A stretch of DNA of 64,000 nt, taken from Maridesulfovibrio frigidus DSM 17176. GTDB taxonomy: Bacteria > Desulfobacterota > Desulfovibrionia > Desulfovibrionales > Desulfovibrionaceae. Shown in pieces: positions 53,115-62,104 of this stretch. The translations under genes and the position numbers were made by a program. The stretch spans positions 247,886 to 311,885 of the forward strand of contig NZ_JONL01000005.1 of assembly GCF_000711735.1 (NCBI RefSeq). Direction: 5' to 3'. Position 1 is the stretch's first letter; the number at the start of each line of letters is the position of its first letter. A model generated the notes under the pieces. It was not told where the DNA came from. It searched no databases and saw nothing but the letters and a program-made list of their open reading frames with translations.

Positions 53115-54302
53115 ATGGCTTCAAATATCAAATGGCACAAAACCAAATTCCCCGGAGTGCGTTATCGGGAACATGAGACCCGCAAACACGGCATCCAGCC
53201 GGACAAATATTTCGCCATTACTTACAAGTATGAAGGCAAGACCAAAACCGAAGCAATAGGATGGTCCAGCAACGGGATCAAACCACAAATTGCAGCCAAT
53301 ATTCTAAGTGAACTTAAGGTCAACCAAACTCAAGGCAAATTTCCGCAAACCTTGAAGCAAAAAAAAGAGATGGCTACCAACCATCTCAAAGAGAAAGAAA
53401 CTCGCGAACTCGCTGAAAAAGAAAAAGGTATAACCTTTGATGAAATATGGTCACAATTTTACCGACCACAGGCAAAATCAAATAAAGCGGCCACGTCATG
53501 GAAAAGGGAAGAAAGTCTTCACCGTATCTGGATATCCCCTGCCATAGGCACAATTCCTTTTGCAGACGTTTCCGCTATTGACCTTGAGCGCATTAAAACG
53601 AACATGGCTAAAAAAGAACGTAGCCCGCGCTCAATTCAATATGCTCTGGCAACCGTGCGCCAAGTGTATAATGTCGCCAAGAAGATGGACCTCTTCAACG
53701 GCGATAATCCAGTCAAGAAAATCAAAATGCCTAAAATGGACAACCGGCGAACACGCTTTCTGTCAGAAGATGAAGCCGAACAGCTTCTTGAAATATTAAA
53801 AGACAAACATCATCAGCTTTATATTATTGCACTCGTTTCCATTTATGGAGGTCTGAGGGCAGGAGAAATTGTTAATTTAGAATGGAAAGACCTCAACTTT
53901 GCCGAAGGCATGGTTCTAATACGAGACTCGAAGAACACTCTTTCCCGCCATGCATTCATGACAAAGCGGGTCAAAAAGGAACTTAGAGAATTCAGAAGGC
54001 AAACAGATCCAACTCAAAAGCCAGTATTCAGTGCTCAAAAAGGCAAAAAAATAAATGAAGTGTCTCGCTCTTTTAATGAAGCGGTTGATGAACTAGGCTT
54101 AAATGTAGGGATTGATGACCGCAGGCAAAAGGTAGTTTTCCACACTCTACGTCATACATTTGCAAGCTGGCTGGTTCAACGCGGAACACCTTTGTATACG
54201 GTGGCAAAACTCATGGGCCACTCTACTTTAGCAATGACAGAGCGGTATGCGCACCTTGCGCCGGACAATCTGAGAGCAGCTGTGACGGTGTTGGATAATT
54301 AA
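53115..54302 (+). CDS. int: tyrosine-recombinase integrase of element B
   Basis: 395 residues from ATG 53115, directly after AAGGAGGAAGA; an earlier in-frame ATG lies in the repeat region and is unlikely. Catalytic residues: Arg in YGGLRAGEIVNLEW, HTLRHTFAS, Tyr nucleophile in MTERYAHLAPDN. N-terminal AP2-like region (WHKTKFPGVRYREHETRKHG). About the same architecture as integrase A but diverged; both use the same tRNA-Leu site. Confidence 0.93.
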   Translation: MASNIKWHKTKFPGVRYREHETRKHGIQPDKYFAITYKYEGKTKTEAIGWSSNGIKPQIAANILSELKVNQTQGKFPQTLKQKKEMATNHLKEKETRELAEKEKGITFDEIWSQFYRPQAKSNKAATSWKREESLHRIWISPAIGTIPFADVSAIDLERIKTNMAKKERSPRSIQYALATVRQVYNVAKKMDLFNGDNPVKKIKMPKMDNRRTRFLSEDEAEQLLEILKDKHHQLYIIALVSIYGGLRAGEIVNLEWKDLNFAEGMVLIRDSKNTLSRHAFMTKRVKKELREFRRQTDPTQKPVFSAQKGKKINEVSRSFNEAVDELGLNVGIDDRRQKVVFHTLRHTFASWLVQRGTPLYTVAKLMGHSTLAMTERYAHLAPDNLRAAVTVLDN

Positions 54303-54351
54303 TGGGCCTTGACAAAACGTTGCGCAGCACGCAACATACAAATGAAGAACA

Positions 54352-54630
54352 ATGATCAAAACATTTAAGCACAAAGGTCTGGAAAAATTTTACCGTACCG
54401 GCTCAACAGCTGGAGTCCAGGCCAAGCATTCCAAGCGGCTCAGAATCCAGCTTTCGGTCATTGATACGGCTCAGGAAGTAGAGGACGTGAACCTTCCCGG
54501 ATTCCGGCTGCACAAGCTCAAAGGAAGCCGTGCAGATCTTTGGTCCATAACCGTCAATGGCAATTGGCGGCTGACCTTTGAATTTCGAGACGGAAATGGT
54601 TACATTTTAAACTACGAGGATTATCACTAA
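54352..54630 (+). CDS. higB: HigB-family mRNA-cleaving toxin
   Basis: 92 residues, RelE/HigB fold: MIKTFKHKGLEKFYRTGSTA start and LHKLKGSRADLWSITVNGNW core, ending NYEDYH. Toxin precedes antitoxin, the order of hig loci, and its stop overlaps the higA start. Confidence 0.92.
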   Translation: MIKTFKHKGLEKFYRTGSTAGVQAKHSKRLRIQLSVIDTAQEVEDVNLPGFRLHKLKGSRADLWSITVNGNWRLTFEFRDGNGYILNYEDYH

Positions 54631-54929
54631 TGACTATGTACAATCCCCCACACCCCGGCGAGCTTATCAGCTCCGTGTATATGGAAGAGCACACTCTCAG
54701 CTGCCGCAAGCTTGCAAAGATGCTCGGAGTTGCTCCCTCCACCCTCACACGCGTTCTGAATGGCAAGAGTGCGGTTTCTCCTGAAATGGCACTGCGTCTT
54801 TCAAAGGCCCTCGGTCGTACCCCTGAAAGCTGGCTGGCTATGCAGGCCAACTATGACCTTGGCAAGGTTCGCAGCAAGGTTGATTTATCTGGGGTTACTC
54901 CTGTTGGGGCGGATTGTTCGATAGTGTAA
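54630..54929 (+). CDS. higA: HigA-family antitoxin
   Basis: 99 residues with the HigA start NPPHPGELISSVYMEEHTLS and an XRE helix-turn-helix (CRKLAKMLGVAPSTLTRVLN). Binds HigB and the shared promoter. Stabilises the element against loss. Confidence 0.93.
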   Translation: MTMYNPPHPGELISSVYMEEHTLSCRKLAKMLGVAPSTLTRVLNGKSAVSPEMALRLSKALGRTPESWLAMQANYDLGKVRSKVDLSGVTPVGADCSIV

Positions 54930-55027
54930 AAGCCATGCAACAAATCCATTACTAACATTTTAGGAAATAATGTTTTTACCATTAGATATATTGTAATTAG
55001 CCAAACTTTTTCTTATACATAAAGCAA

Positions 55028-55927
55028 ATGCATTATAAAATAATAGACGTACCAACAGGCTCAGACACTCTACTTGAACAAATGGGGACTAAAAGTAAGT
55101 TTTGGTTCAATGACAACCAGTTATTATTCAAGCAAGGACGTGAAAATACAGGTGAAAACTGGGCAGAAAAAGTTGCACACGAACTATGCAAAAAGCTAGG
55201 TATACCTAGTGCGACATATGATTTTGGCGTCCATCAAGAGAGAAATGGTGTAGTATCTAAAACTATCGTACCTAGGGGAGGACGCCTTGCTTTAGGTAAT
55301 GAGCTTTTAAAAAAGGTTTATGAACGATATGGGCACGACACAGAAGACACGAATAAAGATCACTGCATTCGAACTGTGACTGCTTATTTCAAAAGTGCCC
55401 CCCACATACTACCCCCGTTGACATGGACGGACAAACCTAGCATCCATACTGCAGCAGAGGTTTTTGCTGGTTATTTGATGCTTGATACCTTAATATCAAA
55501 TCAAGATAGGCATCATGAGAACTGGGGAATCATTATCCTTGAAGACCAAATATACCTTGCCGAGACATTTGACCATGCTTCAAGTCTAGGAAGACACGAG
55601 CAGGACCAAAGGCGCAAAGACATATTAGAAGGCAAAGGGCGTGCGTCTATTGCAACCTACGTGGCAAAAGCCAAAAGTCTTTTTTTCACCCCAGACAAGT
55701 TACAAAGAGTTCGTACTATAGATGCATTTTACGACTATGGAAAACATTGCAAAAATGCCACTCTTGGATGGCTTAACCAACTAAAAAGACTAGATGAAGA
55801 CATGATTCGTAGCATCTTCAATCAAATACCTCCTGATTTAATAACTCCAATTGCGATTGAATTTGGTGTTCAAGTTGTTTTAGAAAACAAAACTAGGCTA
55901 CTAGTAAGAATGGACGAACTACGATGA
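55028..55927 (+). CDS. HipA-like kinase-fold protein
   Basis: 299 residues. The motif ISNQDRHHENWGIIILEDQI (catalytic Asp and Asn, about 156-175) and the metal-binding AETFDHASSLGRHE (about 177-190) match the C-terminal HipA kinase core; the N-terminal HipA subdomain is short. Predicted Ser/Thr-type kinase. The next gene overlaps it by four bases and encodes a HIRAN-like protein, so this is a two-gene unit rather than a classical hipBA. No strong ribosome site is visible. Confidence 0.82.
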   Translation: MHYKIIDVPTGSDTLLEQMGTKSKFWFNDNQLLFKQGRENTGENWAEKVAHELCKKLGIPSATYDFGVHQERNGVVSKTIVPRGGRLALGNELLKKVYERYGHDTEDTNKDHCIRTVTAYFKSAPHILPPLTWTDKPSIHTAAEVFAGYLMLDTLISNQDRHHENWGIIILEDQIYLAETFDHASSLGRHEQDQRRKDILEGKGRASIATYVAKAKSLFFTPDKLQRVRTIDAFYDYGKHCKNATLGWLNQLKRLDEDMIRSIFNQIPPDLITPIAIEFGVQVVLENKTRLLVRMDELR

Positions 55928-56703
55928 AAAGACTTTTTATTGCTTGGCAAAATGCCAAAACGAGGAAATGGAAAACAGTTGCAAGCCTTATGCGCTGTGA
56001 TAAAGGCTTCACTTTTTTTTATACTCTTGGGGCTAAAAGTGCTGATGGATTTATTCCATTTGGAAGAATGTCTAATCTTGAAAAAACATATAGATCAAAA
56101 GAACTCTTCCCGATTTTCAAAAATAGGCTTTTAAGCGAAAGCCGGCCTGAATTTAAAAATTTTCTAAATTGGCTAGCACTAGAAGACAGCAGCTATGACC
56201 CCTTAGATGTACTCGCACTGACTGAAGGCAAACGCGGAACGGATTCCTTAGAAATTTTTCCCTGTCCACAAAAAAATATTGATAACATTTTGCATGTTTC
56301 TTTCTTCAGCCACGGATTAAGGTATTTAAACGAAGGCACCAAATTAGATCTTGATATGATTAAATGCGGCGACGATGCCTTTCTTCAACCAGACCCCATG
56401 AACAGATTTGACAAACTAGCCATTTCTCTTAGATCAGACGATCCCGTCTCATTTCTTGGGTACTGCCCAAGGTATTTAAAAAAAGACTTTCATGCATTAC
56501 TTCGGCGGGTATCTCCTGAAAAAATTTCCCTTAAGGTCAAAAGGATTAACAGAGATGCCCCAATGGGATTTAGATTGCTTTTTGATCTGCAAGCACCATG
56601 GCCTGATGATTTTGCTCCATGTTCCGGCCAAGACTATGCCCCACTTCCCATAGAGCTAGCTACTGATCTAGATTGTTCTCAATGCAATGAGAATTTTTCC
56701 TAA
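55924..56703 (+). CDS. HIRAN-domain-like partner protein of the HipA-like kinase
   Basis: 259 residues. The C-terminal part DPMNRFDKLAISLRSDDPVS then LGYCPRYLKKDFHALL has the HIRAN pattern (N-x-x-D-x-x-A-I ... G-Y-x-P), about 155-215. The N-terminal half (about 1-130) is unassigned. HIRAN domains bind DNA ends or single strands. Pairing with a HipA-like kinase resembles known toxin/defence gene pairs. Four-base overlap with the upstream gene. Confidence 0.72.
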   Translation: MKRLFIAWQNAKTRKWKTVASLMRCDKGFTFFYTLGAKSADGFIPFGRMSNLEKTYRSKELFPIFKNRLLSESRPEFKNFLNWLALEDSSYDPLDVLALTEGKRGTDSLEIFPCPQKNIDNILHVSFFSHGLRYLNEGTKLDLDMIKCGDDAFLQPDPMNRFDKLAISLRSDDPVSFLGYCPRYLKKDFHALLRRVSPEKISLKVKRINRDAPMGFRLLFDLQAPWPDDFAPCSGQDYAPLPIELATDLDCSQCNENFS

Positions 56704-56714
56704 AACAGATACAA

Positions 56715-56763
56715 AATATTAGAGGCTTAGTTGAATTCAACTAAGCCTCTAATATTTTTATTT
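56715..56763 (+). terminator. perfect palindrome terminator
   Basis: A 42-base perfect palindrome (arms start AATATTAGAGGCTTAG, centre TTGAATTCAA) followed by TTT-rich sequence, right after the HIRAN gene. Confidence 0.85.
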
Positions 56764-56800
56764 CAGTTCAAAAATTCAAAAATATTTACCTAAATTTAAA

Positions 56801-58180
56801 GTGATAAATTACAGCCCTATGCTCACATTAACTTCTCGCGAATGGGCTATTGTGACTTGGGTCTTTGTCTGCGTAGCCAGCATAAGCTATGCACCTCGCA
56901 TGGCAGAAGTCAGAGAAGCATTTAAAAATGCGATTCGCGCTCTACTACAGTACAAAATAGTTATCGCAATATCTTCAATTGCGGCCTACACTTGCACAAT
57001 AGTATATTTTTTACACAAATATGGACTATGGGACTTTTCACAAATTAAAGGCACAACCATATGGTTCTTTAGTGTCGCTCTATTTTCCCTCTTCAAGCTG
57101 TCAGGCAATAACAATACTTCTATCAACTTTAGACATCTGCTAATGGACAACATCAAGCTTGTCCTTTTCATAGAAATTATCACTGGCACATACACTCTTC
57201 CTTTTTTAGCCGAAATGCTACTTATCCCCGTAGTAACTTTTTTGGGTATGATGGCAGTCGTCGCTGAACGCGACGAGCAATATAATCTTGTCAGAAAATT
57301 TATTAGCTTCACCATTTCAACAATTGGTTGGGGATTAATAATTTATTCAACAGGAGAATTGGTTTCATCTTTAAACAAAGAGGCTGTCCAGGGGTTGGTT
57401 ACAGACTACTCGCTGCCTCCTTTACTCACGTTGCTTTATATTCCGTTTTTATATTTCATGCATTTAGCTTTGACGTATGAAAATACTTACTATGACATTT
57501 ATTTTAAACTCCCCTCAACAAAAATAAGACTCTTTGCAATATTCGCTGCCCTTATCGCCTTTAATGTGAGGACGAAGCTTTTAGAAAGGTGGGCTGGAAG
57601 AATTTTTTACGCAGACAGAGAGTCATACAAGGGGATTGTTGACTCGATTTTTCTTATGTTCAAAATGCTACACACGGAAAAGAAGCCGCAGGTAGTTCCT
57701 AGATCTGACGGCTGGTCTCCATCTCAGGCAAAAGACTTTCTGCTCACAGAGGGGATAAAAACAGGATATTATGAGCCAGCCATCGACAATCTTTGGCATG
57801 CAGATTCTGTTGAGCCCAAGCAAATGGATTTCAAAACAGGAAATTCCTTTCGGTATCGAATAGAAGGACACGAGAAGGCTGCGATACACCTGAAGCTGAC
57901 CTTAGACATGAATAATGATGCTGTCGCAGAAGAACTATGGGATAAGTTTTACACATGTACTCAGGTACTCTTTGAAAAATCCATGGAGCGTTCATTCCCC
58001 TTTGAACTCAAAGAAGCCCTTCTATGCAAAACCCCAAAAGCAGTGTTAATTGACCAAATATGTGTCTCTTTTTCTGTTGAGGATCTTTTTAACTCTACGG
58101 GGTATTTCTTCGCGCTGACCTCTTCCGCTGAACATATCTATTACCTTTCATGCCGACAAGATGAAGAGCAGCCCCATTAA
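56801..58180 (+). CDS. multi-pass membrane protein, operon partner of the Mrr-NTPase
   Basis: 459 residues; GTG start as given, with ATG 56819 an alternative; no good ribosome site for either. About seven membrane helices fill residues 12-270, then a soluble C-terminal domain (about 290-459) without known motifs. It ends 30 bases before the NTPase gene. I do not recognise the family; a membrane effector paired with a sensing NTPase is a reasonable guess. Confidence 0.72.
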   Translation: MINYSPMLTLTSREWAIVTWVFVCVASISYAPRMAEVREAFKNAIRALLQYKIVIAISSIAAYTCTIVYFLHKYGLWDFSQIKGTTIWFFSVALFSLFKLSGNNNTSINFRHLLMDNIKLVLFIEIITGTYTLPFLAEMLLIPVVTFLGMMAVVAERDEQYNLVRKFISFTISTIGWGLIIYSTGELVSSLNKEAVQGLVTDYSLPPLLTLLYIPFLYFMHLALTYENTYYDIYFKLPSTKIRLFAIFAALIAFNVRTKLLERWAGRIFYADRESYKGIVDSIFLMFKMLHTEKKPQVVPRSDGWSPSQAKDFLLTEGIKTGYYEPAIDNLWHADSVEPKQMDFKTGNSFRYRIEGHEKAAIHLKLTLDMNNDAVAEELWDKFYTCTQVLFEKSMERSFPFELKEALLCKTPKAVLIDQICVSFSVEDLFNSTGYFFALTSSAEHIYYLSCRQDEEQPH

Positions 58181-58210
58181 CAAACTAACTTACAGAACTG
58201 AGACGTACCA

Positions 58211-60337
58211 ATGCCTTGCTATGATTTTAAAATTTTAGACCCAATTGATTTCGAAAATTTGACAAACGATTTGTTGTCAAAACATTTAAATGTGCAGATT
58301 GAAAGATTTAAGTCTGGCAAAGACATGGGCATAGATGGCCGTTTTTCAAGCAGCCGAGACGAAACTTGTATTATTCAGAGCAAGCACTACGCCGTTTCCG
58401 GATTTCCCGCATTGCTGAGAACTCTAAAACACACAGAAAAAAACAAAATTAATAAACTGTCTCCGAACAGATATATTCTATCTACATCCGTCCCTCTTTC
58501 GCCGCAAAACAAAGATGAAATTAAGGCGACCCTCGCCCCACACATCAAATGCACATCAGACATATACGGTAAAGATGACCTCAATGCCTTAATCGCACGG
58601 TTTCGCGGTATAGAACGCCAACATTACAAACTCTGGATTCAAAGCTCCGGAGTTTTAAGAAGTCTACTAAACGCAGCCACATATAATCTTAGTGATCAAT
58701 TCCTTAGAGACGCTATAGAGTCAAGCAACAGCTACGTTGTCACCAATTCCCATAAGCAAGCTCTAGAAAAAATAAGCCAAACAAACACCCTTGTGATTAC
58801 CGGAGAGCCCGGCGTAGGCAAAACCACTCTTGCTGAGCAAATTTGCCTTCATTTCGTTGCAGAAGGATATAGCCTGATAGCAGTGGAAGATAATATACAA
58901 AATGCGCGAGCAGTATATAGCAATACAGAAAAACAAATCTTCTATTTTGATGATTTTTTAGGCAGCAACTTTCTTGAAACATTGCGGTTTAATGAAGATG
59001 CAAAAATCATGAAATTTATCAAGTTAATACAAGATGCTAGCAACAAAAAACTTGTCTTAACGTCAAGGACTAACATTTTAGATAGAGGATATTCATTAGG
59101 CCAATTTAACACTCCAGCAAAACTAAAAAGTAAAGAGTATTTGCTCAAAATTCAAGAATATACAGAAGAAGAGAAAGCACGAATTTTGTATAGCTTCATG
59201 TGGAAAAGTGGGCTGTCACAAGATTACTTGGGGGAAATTATTGCAAGGAAAAAATATTTACACATAGCACGGCACAAAAACTACAATCCCCGCATTCTTG
59301 AATTTATTACTTCCCGAGATCACTGCCAAGACATTCCAAGTGATGAGTACTGGAGCTTCATCAGCAAGTCTCTCAAAAACCCCGTAGACGTTTGGGACCA
59401 TCCGTATTCCAACCAGCTAGACGACTTTGCCCGTGGCATGGTTGATCTTGTCGTCCTTGGAGACTCATCGGTAAATGAAGAAAGCCTACAATACGCATAC
59501 AACAATTTTGTAGCAGCAGGGGGACACTCGGCAAGAACCCCTAGCCCAAATGATTTCTACAGCGTCTCAAAAGAGTTAGCGCGCACCTTTATCAATAGGA
59601 ACGAAAGCCATTATAGCTACGGGAAAAGTCCTGAGAGAATCGTTAGATATACCCCATTCAATCCTTCCATTTCTGACTATGTACTAAATAAATACAAAAA
59701 CGATCCTTTACGCTTTTCTGAAATGTTATTGCTTTTCAAAGAGGATAAAGGGCTCACAATCTTGAAAAAAATATTTTGGCAGGATGAAGACTTAGTTCAT
59801 AACGTGGCGGGGATAATCGCTCAAAAACTTGAAAACAATATATTTATGAGGGGGATGTCTTTTTCAATTAAGCTAGGCAGCTTACTCAACGAGCAAGACT
59901 TTAAAGAAGTATATAAAGACGTTTCATTTGAATACATCAAGAATGAACTTCAAGAAATCGAAACGGGTAGCAACGCAATTGAATTTTGCGACCGATTTGT
60001 AGCAACAAAAAAATGCCCAATTAATGATATTTTCCAACTTTTTTGTTTACTTTTTCGCAATACATATGGATCTAATGATCTAGAAGAGATTTCTGAACGA
60101 GCCCTCACATATTCATGGGATGAAGCACAACGATCAGAATTAGAGAATGCCTTTGCCAAAAATTACATACCAGCATGGACCGACGAAATTGCTTACGATT
60201 TTATCAATGACAACATGGAGGAATGTTCTACCTTGGGAGAAGGCGATTACGATGATGAAAACTACTGCTACGGGCCCTCTGTAGAGGTAGATGAGACATA
60301 TTGTCTAAGTCTACAGAAGAGCTCATTAGACCTCTAA
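58211..60337 (+). CDS. Mrr-type nuclease / nSTAND NTPase, candidate defence protein
   Basis: 708 residues. N-terminal Mrr-like PD-(D/E)xK nuclease: D-FENLTNDLL start, GIDG with Asp42, and QSK with Gln56/Lys58. Next a STAND-type NTPase: P-loop ITGEPGVGKTT (about 195-205), Walker B QIFYFDDFLG (about 238-247), sensor LVLTSRTNIL. C-terminal helical part unassigned. Fusions of REase and nSTAND3 modules are known from anti-phage systems. It would sense phage and cut DNA (inference). Encoded with a membrane protein upstream and a small protein downstream. Confidence 0.85.
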   Translation: MPCYDFKILDPIDFENLTNDLLSKHLNVQIERFKSGKDMGIDGRFSSSRDETCIIQSKHYAVSGFPALLRTLKHTEKNKINKLSPNRYILSTSVPLSPQNKDEIKATLAPHIKCTSDIYGKDDLNALIARFRGIERQHYKLWIQSSGVLRSLLNAATYNLSDQFLRDAIESSNSYVVTNSHKQALEKISQTNTLVITGEPGVGKTTLAEQICLHFVAEGYSLIAVEDNIQNARAVYSNTEKQIFYFDDFLGSNFLETLRFNEDAKIMKFIKLIQDASNKKLVLTSRTNILDRGYSLGQFNTPAKLKSKEYLLKIQEYTEEEKARILYSFMWKSGLSQDYLGEIIARKKYLHIARHKNYNPRILEFITSRDHCQDIPSDEYWSFISKSLKNPVDVWDHPYSNQLDDFARGMVDLVVLGDSSVNEESLQYAYNNFVAAGGHSARTPSPNDFYSVSKELARTFINRNESHYSYGKSPERIVRYTPFNPSISDYVLNKYKNDPLRFSEMLLLFKEDKGLTILKKIFWQDEDLVHNVAGIIAQKLENNIFMRGMSFSIKLGSLLNEQDFKEVYKDVSFEYIKNELQEIETGSNAIEFCDRFVATKKCPINDIFQLFCLLFRNTYGSNDLEEISERALTYSWDEAQRSELENAFAKNYIPAWTDEIAYDFINDNMEECSTLGEGDYDDENYCYGPSVEVDETYCLSLQKSSLDL

Positions 60338-60504
60338 CCACAGAAGAAGTCACACTAATTCTTAAAAATTTTGACTTGGATGAAATGGCTCAGGAATTCT
60401 ACTTAAATAATGCTGACGTCGAAGGTTTCTCCAGCGGCATAAAATCAAATAATTCAAGTATAGAGAATATTTTTGATGGCTTTATCGAATCAAAATACAG
60501 TTAA
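60301..60504 (+). CDS. small acidic protein overlapping the NTPase gene
   Basis: 67 residues from a TTG start inside the 3' end of the NTPase gene (37-base overlap, different frame). Acidic and helical (ELIRPLTTEEVTLILKNFDL). The overlap suggests translational coupling; it could be a regulator or antitoxin of the system. No homologue recognised. Confidence 0.5.
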   Translation: MSKSTEELIRPLTTEEVTLILKNFDLDEMAQEFYLNNADVEGFSSGIKSNNSSIENIFDGFIESKYS

Positions 60505-60530
60505 ACACATAGCTTAAAACAATCTTAATT

Positions 60531-60734
60531 CTACTCTGAAGAATCCCATACACTACCACCAGTCCTACGAAATTCACCAGTATCCCCACATTCGGGACAG
60601 CGCATAATACGCACACTCTCGTCTTCAATCTCCCCACTAATCAAGGGGAGTGTTTCGCAATCAAGATTACATTTGTCACAATAAGCGTTGGGTATACTGC
60701 CATCATTTTCTACATGCTGATTTAAAAATATCAT
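60531..60734 (-). CDS. small zinc-ribbon protein
   Basis: 67 residues with CDKC and CPEC, two CxxC pairs about 26 residues apart, suggesting one zinc site. AGG precedes the ATG by a few bases. Convergent with the small acidic protein. Function unknown. Confidence 0.6.
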   Translation of the reverse strand: MIFLNQHVENDGSIPNAYCDKCNLDCETLPLISGEIEDESVRIMRCPECGDTGEFRRTGGSVWDSSE

Positions 60735-60820
60735 GACTTACCTATAATGATTTGTATGTTCACAAAACAAGCCGCGCAAATTTTCTCCACGGCCAGCACC
60801 AGACACTTATCCCCCCCCTC

Positions 60821-61144
60821 TTAATCTGTTCTATATAATTCTAACTCTTCAGGCAAAGACTTCGCAAGTTCGTTATTCGCACCCCCCTTAGAGTCAGGGA
60901 AAGTGTGGATTAAGTCTGCACTTAGCTTTTTTAAAAATCCGCTTCCCCAAGTGGATTTTTTTTGCGGTTCAATAATATCTGCCCCAAGTTCCCAATAGAA
61001 TTGTAGCAACTCTTTATTTACTGAAACTGCCGCTTTGATCTGCTTCAAATTTCTCACATTCCCAGCATTGAGCCGCAGGCGAATAAGCTCTTCTCCCATA
61101 GGGAGCAGGGCGTAAGGTTGTCCACTTTGAAAAAGTGGGCCCAC
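60821..61144 (-). pseudogene. internally deleted remnant of a YhcG/DUF1016 nuclease gene
   Basis: The middle part NLKQIKAAVSVNKELLQFYW and WGSGFLKKLSADLIHTFPDSKG is the N-terminal DUF1016 domain; it then jumps to NNELAKSLPEELELYRTD, which resembles the far C-terminal end of the family. About 200 residues, including the PD-(D/E)xK core, are gone. The first 30 residues do not match the family either. Confidence 0.7.
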
Positions 61145-61401
61145 CTTACCTGTCCTGCCTCCAAAGCTTAGGTTATTATACAGGATTAAAGGTAATTTTT
61201 TGATATTTAGTGATGCTCACTGTTAAATATCAAAAAATCCTCTTAAATCATCTATAATCTCGTTTAGTATCTGAAAGTATCACATAGTGTCCTAAAATTT
61301 CACAAGCTAACAGTCTAATACTTTTGACTTTAAAAGAGTTAATCTGTTAGTTTTAGTGATCTTATTATGGCTAGTCAGTCAGGGTGAAAAAGGAGGATAG
61401 A

Positions 61402-61671
61402 GTGCGAAAAAAATATGATGCAAGGGTTGAAGTGATAGCTTCGTTGTCAGTGATTAGAGATCTGACAGAGAAGGGATACTCGAAGAAGGCAATTTATAAA
61501 AAGTTAAAAAATGATGAATTGCTGACGATAAGCTACGTTCATTTTTGTCGCTTTGATTTGGATGGTAATCTTTCCAGACAGCAAAAGAAGTCTACTTTTA
61601 GATTTCAAAACAATGAGGGTAAAAAGCTGGAACTTAAATCTGCAAATCCGATAATATCTTCCCTCGTATAA
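61402..61671 (+). CDS. TraK-family-like small protein
   Basis: 89 residues from GTG 61402, because AGGAGG lies 6 bases upstream. GYSKKAIYKKLKND followed by ISYVHFCRF is the TraK-type motif of conjugative/mobilisable elements (DNA-binding, oriT-associated). Precedes an iteron-like region. Confidence 0.7.
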   Translation: MRKKYDARVEVIASLSVIRDLTEKGYSKKAIYKKLKNDELLTISYVHFCRFDLDGNLSRQQKKSTFRFQNNEGKKLELKSANPIISSLV

Positions 61672-62104
61672 CCGAGGCACACGGATTAAAAATTGTAAGA
61701 AACAGCTAATTTTTAAAGTGCGGCTGTTAAGAATACTATGCTGAAAATATTTATTGATAGATTCAAGCTAGGGATAGGTCTTCGGGAAAGTGTAATTTCT
61801 GTAATGGACTCAGCGTTATCTATTTAAGGCATTGAAATAAGATAAGTTAATTGAAAATCAAATTGTAATAAAAATGAAATAATATGTAATAGGAAATGTA
61901 ATAACCTGTATTTTCGGTGGGTTGTGTTTTTAAGAAATGTAATCTCAAAGTGTAATATCTGTTACATAAAATCACACTTTTTATTACACGCAGAGTTTTA
62001 TTTTAGTACAACTATTTTAGATGCTTATAGGTATATTTACAAATAATTACACTTATTACAGTTTTCCGACTCCCTCTGGTGATGATTTTTTTATTCAAAA
62101 GATA
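61672..62104. other. non-coding region upstream/downstream of replication gene
   Basis: 433 bases, AT-rich, no gene. It holds the TGTAAT array listed next and lies after the 3' end of the primase gene and after the TraK-like gene. Confidence 0.5.
61790..62061. repeat. iteron-like array of TGTAAT/ATTACA motifs
   Basis: About ten copies in 270 bases: TGTAAT at 61791, 61800, 61864, 61885, 61897, 61938 and 61951, and the inverse ATTACA at 61983, about 62046 and 62055, plus GTTACA at 61961. In AT-rich DNA next to a primase-helicase gene this suggests an origin with iterons or a regulator array. Short motif in AT-rich sequence, so chance contributes. Confidence 0.55.

Noticed and set aside
61790..62061. 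TGTAAT repeats considered as a CRISPR array
   Set aside because: The motif is six bases, both orientations occur and spacing is irregular; no cas genes are present.
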